Shown one piece after another: positions 63,164-64,000 of a DNA stretch of 64,000 nucleotides. A model generated the notes under the pieces. That model had not been told where the DNA came from and ran no database searches. It worked only from the letters and a program-made list of their open reading frames with translations. Position 1 is the first letter of the stretch. Each line of letters begins with the position of its first letter. This stretch comes from Rhodoferax sp. TH121. GTDB lineage: Bacteria; Pseudomonadota; Gammaproteobacteria; Burkholderiales; Burkholderiaceae_C. Made by a program: the position numbers and the translations under genes. Location of the stretch: NCBI RefSeq assembly GCF_002251855.1, contig NZ_NOXW01000021.1, forward strand, positions 310,001 to 374,000. The letters are read 5' to 3'.

Positions 63164-63724
63164 ATGTCACTCGTCGATATCAAAACCAATCTTGAGACCA
63201 AGATGGACCAGTCCATCGCTGCCTTTAAGAATAATTTGACCAAAGTCCGTACAGGACGTGCCAATCCAGCGCTGTTGGACACTGTGCAAGTTGACTATTA
63301 CGGCGCAATGCTACCCCTGAGCCAAGTTGCAAACCTGTCCTTGATTGATGCGCGAACGATCAGTGTTCAGCCATGGGAAAAGGGCATGAGCGCAAAGATT
63401 GAGAAAGCCATTCGTGAAAGTGATTTGGGCTTAAATCCTTCCAGTATGGGGGACTTGATTCGAGTGCCTATGCCGGCGATGACGGAAGAGCGTCGTCGCG
63501 AGTTGACAAAGGTGGTTCGTTCTGAAGGCGAGGCGGCAAAAATTGCTGTGCGCAACTTGCGGCGGGATGCCAACGAAGCTGTAAAGAAACTTGTCAAGGA
63601 AAAGCTCGCGTCGGAAGACGACCAGAAGCGCTCGGAAGCCGATGTTCAGAAGCTTACAGACAAGCACATCGCCGAAGTGGACAGGCTCGTTGCGTCCAAA
63701 GAGCAAGACATTATGGCCGTTTGA
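63164..63724 (+). CDS. frr: Ribosome recycling factor
   Basis: With EF-G it splits ribosomes after termination. The 186-residue sequence has [30 protein letters not shown] and the C-terminal helical hinge region. AAGGAA precedes the ATG at 63164. uppS follows 14 bp later. Confidence 0.98.
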   Translation: MSLVDIKTNLETKMDQSIAAFKNNLTKVRTGRANPALLDTVQVDYYGAMLPLSQVANLSLIDARTISVQPWEKGMSAKIEKAIRESDLGLNPSSMGDLIRVPMPAMTEERRRELTKVVRSEGEAAKIAVRNLRRDANEAVKKLVKEKLASEDDQKRSEADVQKLTDKHIAEVDRLVASKEQDIMAV

Positions 63725-63738
63725 CGCTCGGTTCCTCC

Positions 63739-64000
63739 ATGGCACATCCCGATGCTGGGCCGCAGCATATAGCCATCGTGATGGATGGTAATGGACGTTG
63801 GGCCACTAAACGGTTTTTACCGCGTATTGCTGGTCACAAACAAGGTGTTGATAACTTAAAACGCATAGTGCGTGCTTGTGCGCAGCGACAAATTGCTGTG
63901 CTGACTGTATTTGCTTTTTCGTCTGAGAACTGGAGCCGGCCTCAGGAAGAAGTGACAGGTCTTATGGATCTTCTTGCGGGAGCATTGTCGCGGGAGGTAT
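63739..64000 (+). CDS. uppS: Isoprenyl diphosphate synthase (undecaprenyl), 3' truncated
   Basis: The N-terminal 87 residues of a cis-prenyltransferase, cut by the window end. HIAIVMDGNGRWATKR carries the catalytic Asp and the ARg-rich start, GHKQGVDNLKRIVRAC follows, and FAFSSENWSRPQEEV is characteristic. It makes undecaprenyl diphosphate for cell-wall carriers. It is fifth in the conserved cluster. Confidence 0.97.
   Translation, partial: MAHPDAGPQHIAIVMDGNGRWATKRFLPRIAGHKQGVDNLKRIVRACAQRQIAVLTVFAFSSENWSRPQEEVTGLMDLLAGALSREV

Noticed and set aside
1..64000. CRISPR arrays, insertion sequences, prophage genes
   Set aside because: No regularly spaced repeats, transposase, integrase or phage structural genes were seen. 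The 28-nt repeat copies are kilobases apart and have no spacers.

Overview
The window is a stretch of a chromosome from a high-GC betaproteobacterium, most likely family Comamonadaceae (Rhodoferax/Polaromonas-like). The evidence is the order glnA-ntrB-ntrC, a Betaproteobacteria-type rpsB-tsf-pyrH-frr-uppS cluster, polyhydroxyalkanoate genes (phaZ, phaR), an EI24 gene next to a CinA-like gene, and a 28-nt dispersed repeat found ten times. The genus is inferred from protein resemblance and was not searched.

Layout. 1-6.3 kb: EI24 and molybdopterin-binding genes, then a nitrogen-control block (glnA with a sigma-54 promoter and NtrC-like dyads, a small exported protein, ntrB, ntrC). 6.3-11.6 kb: xthA, a zinc-ribbon membrane protein, a BON lipoprotein, a CHASE3 histidine kinase with two response regulators, and a glycine-zipper lipoprotein. 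11.6-18.3 kb: folA/thyA, two MFS/oxidase genes, a solute-binding protein and a YihY membrane protein. 18.3-20.9 kb: an AT-richer insert holding an AAA ATPase and a TOPRIM-like protein, a candidate defence pair. 20.9-37.6 kb: metabolic and transport genes (metY, phaZ, a GST with a sigma-54 promoter, aroC/aroQ, nudK with a divergent DeoR regulator, chaA, a LigB-type dioxygenase, a ybaL-type antiporter). 37.6-45.5 kb: a glycine/serine block, with gcvT-gcvH-gcvP behind one tandem glycine riboswitch and dadA-sdaA behind a second. 45.7-51.6 kb: an acyltransferase, ETF-ubiquinone oxidoreductase, two SDR enzymes each with a perfect palindromic operator candidate, tRNA-Val and phaR. 51.7-60.3 kb: rimO, tRNA-Leu, rnr, nnr, an MBL-fold hydrolase, an HDOD protein and a second DadA-like gene. 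60.4-64 kb: the translation and cell-envelope cluster rpsB-tsf-pyrH-frr-uppS, with uppS cut by the window end.

How it works together. NtrB/NtrC probably drive glnA through the upstream dyads and the -24/-12 promoter. Excess glycine probably turns on both the cleavage system (glycine to serine via one-carbon units) and the dadA-sdaA unit (serine to pyruvate). The most unusual features are the 28-nt repeat, which lies in frame inside gcvP, gcvT and an EamA gene and supplies the stop codon of a FAD oxidase, and the ATPase/TOPRIM pair inserted in an otherwise housekeeping region.
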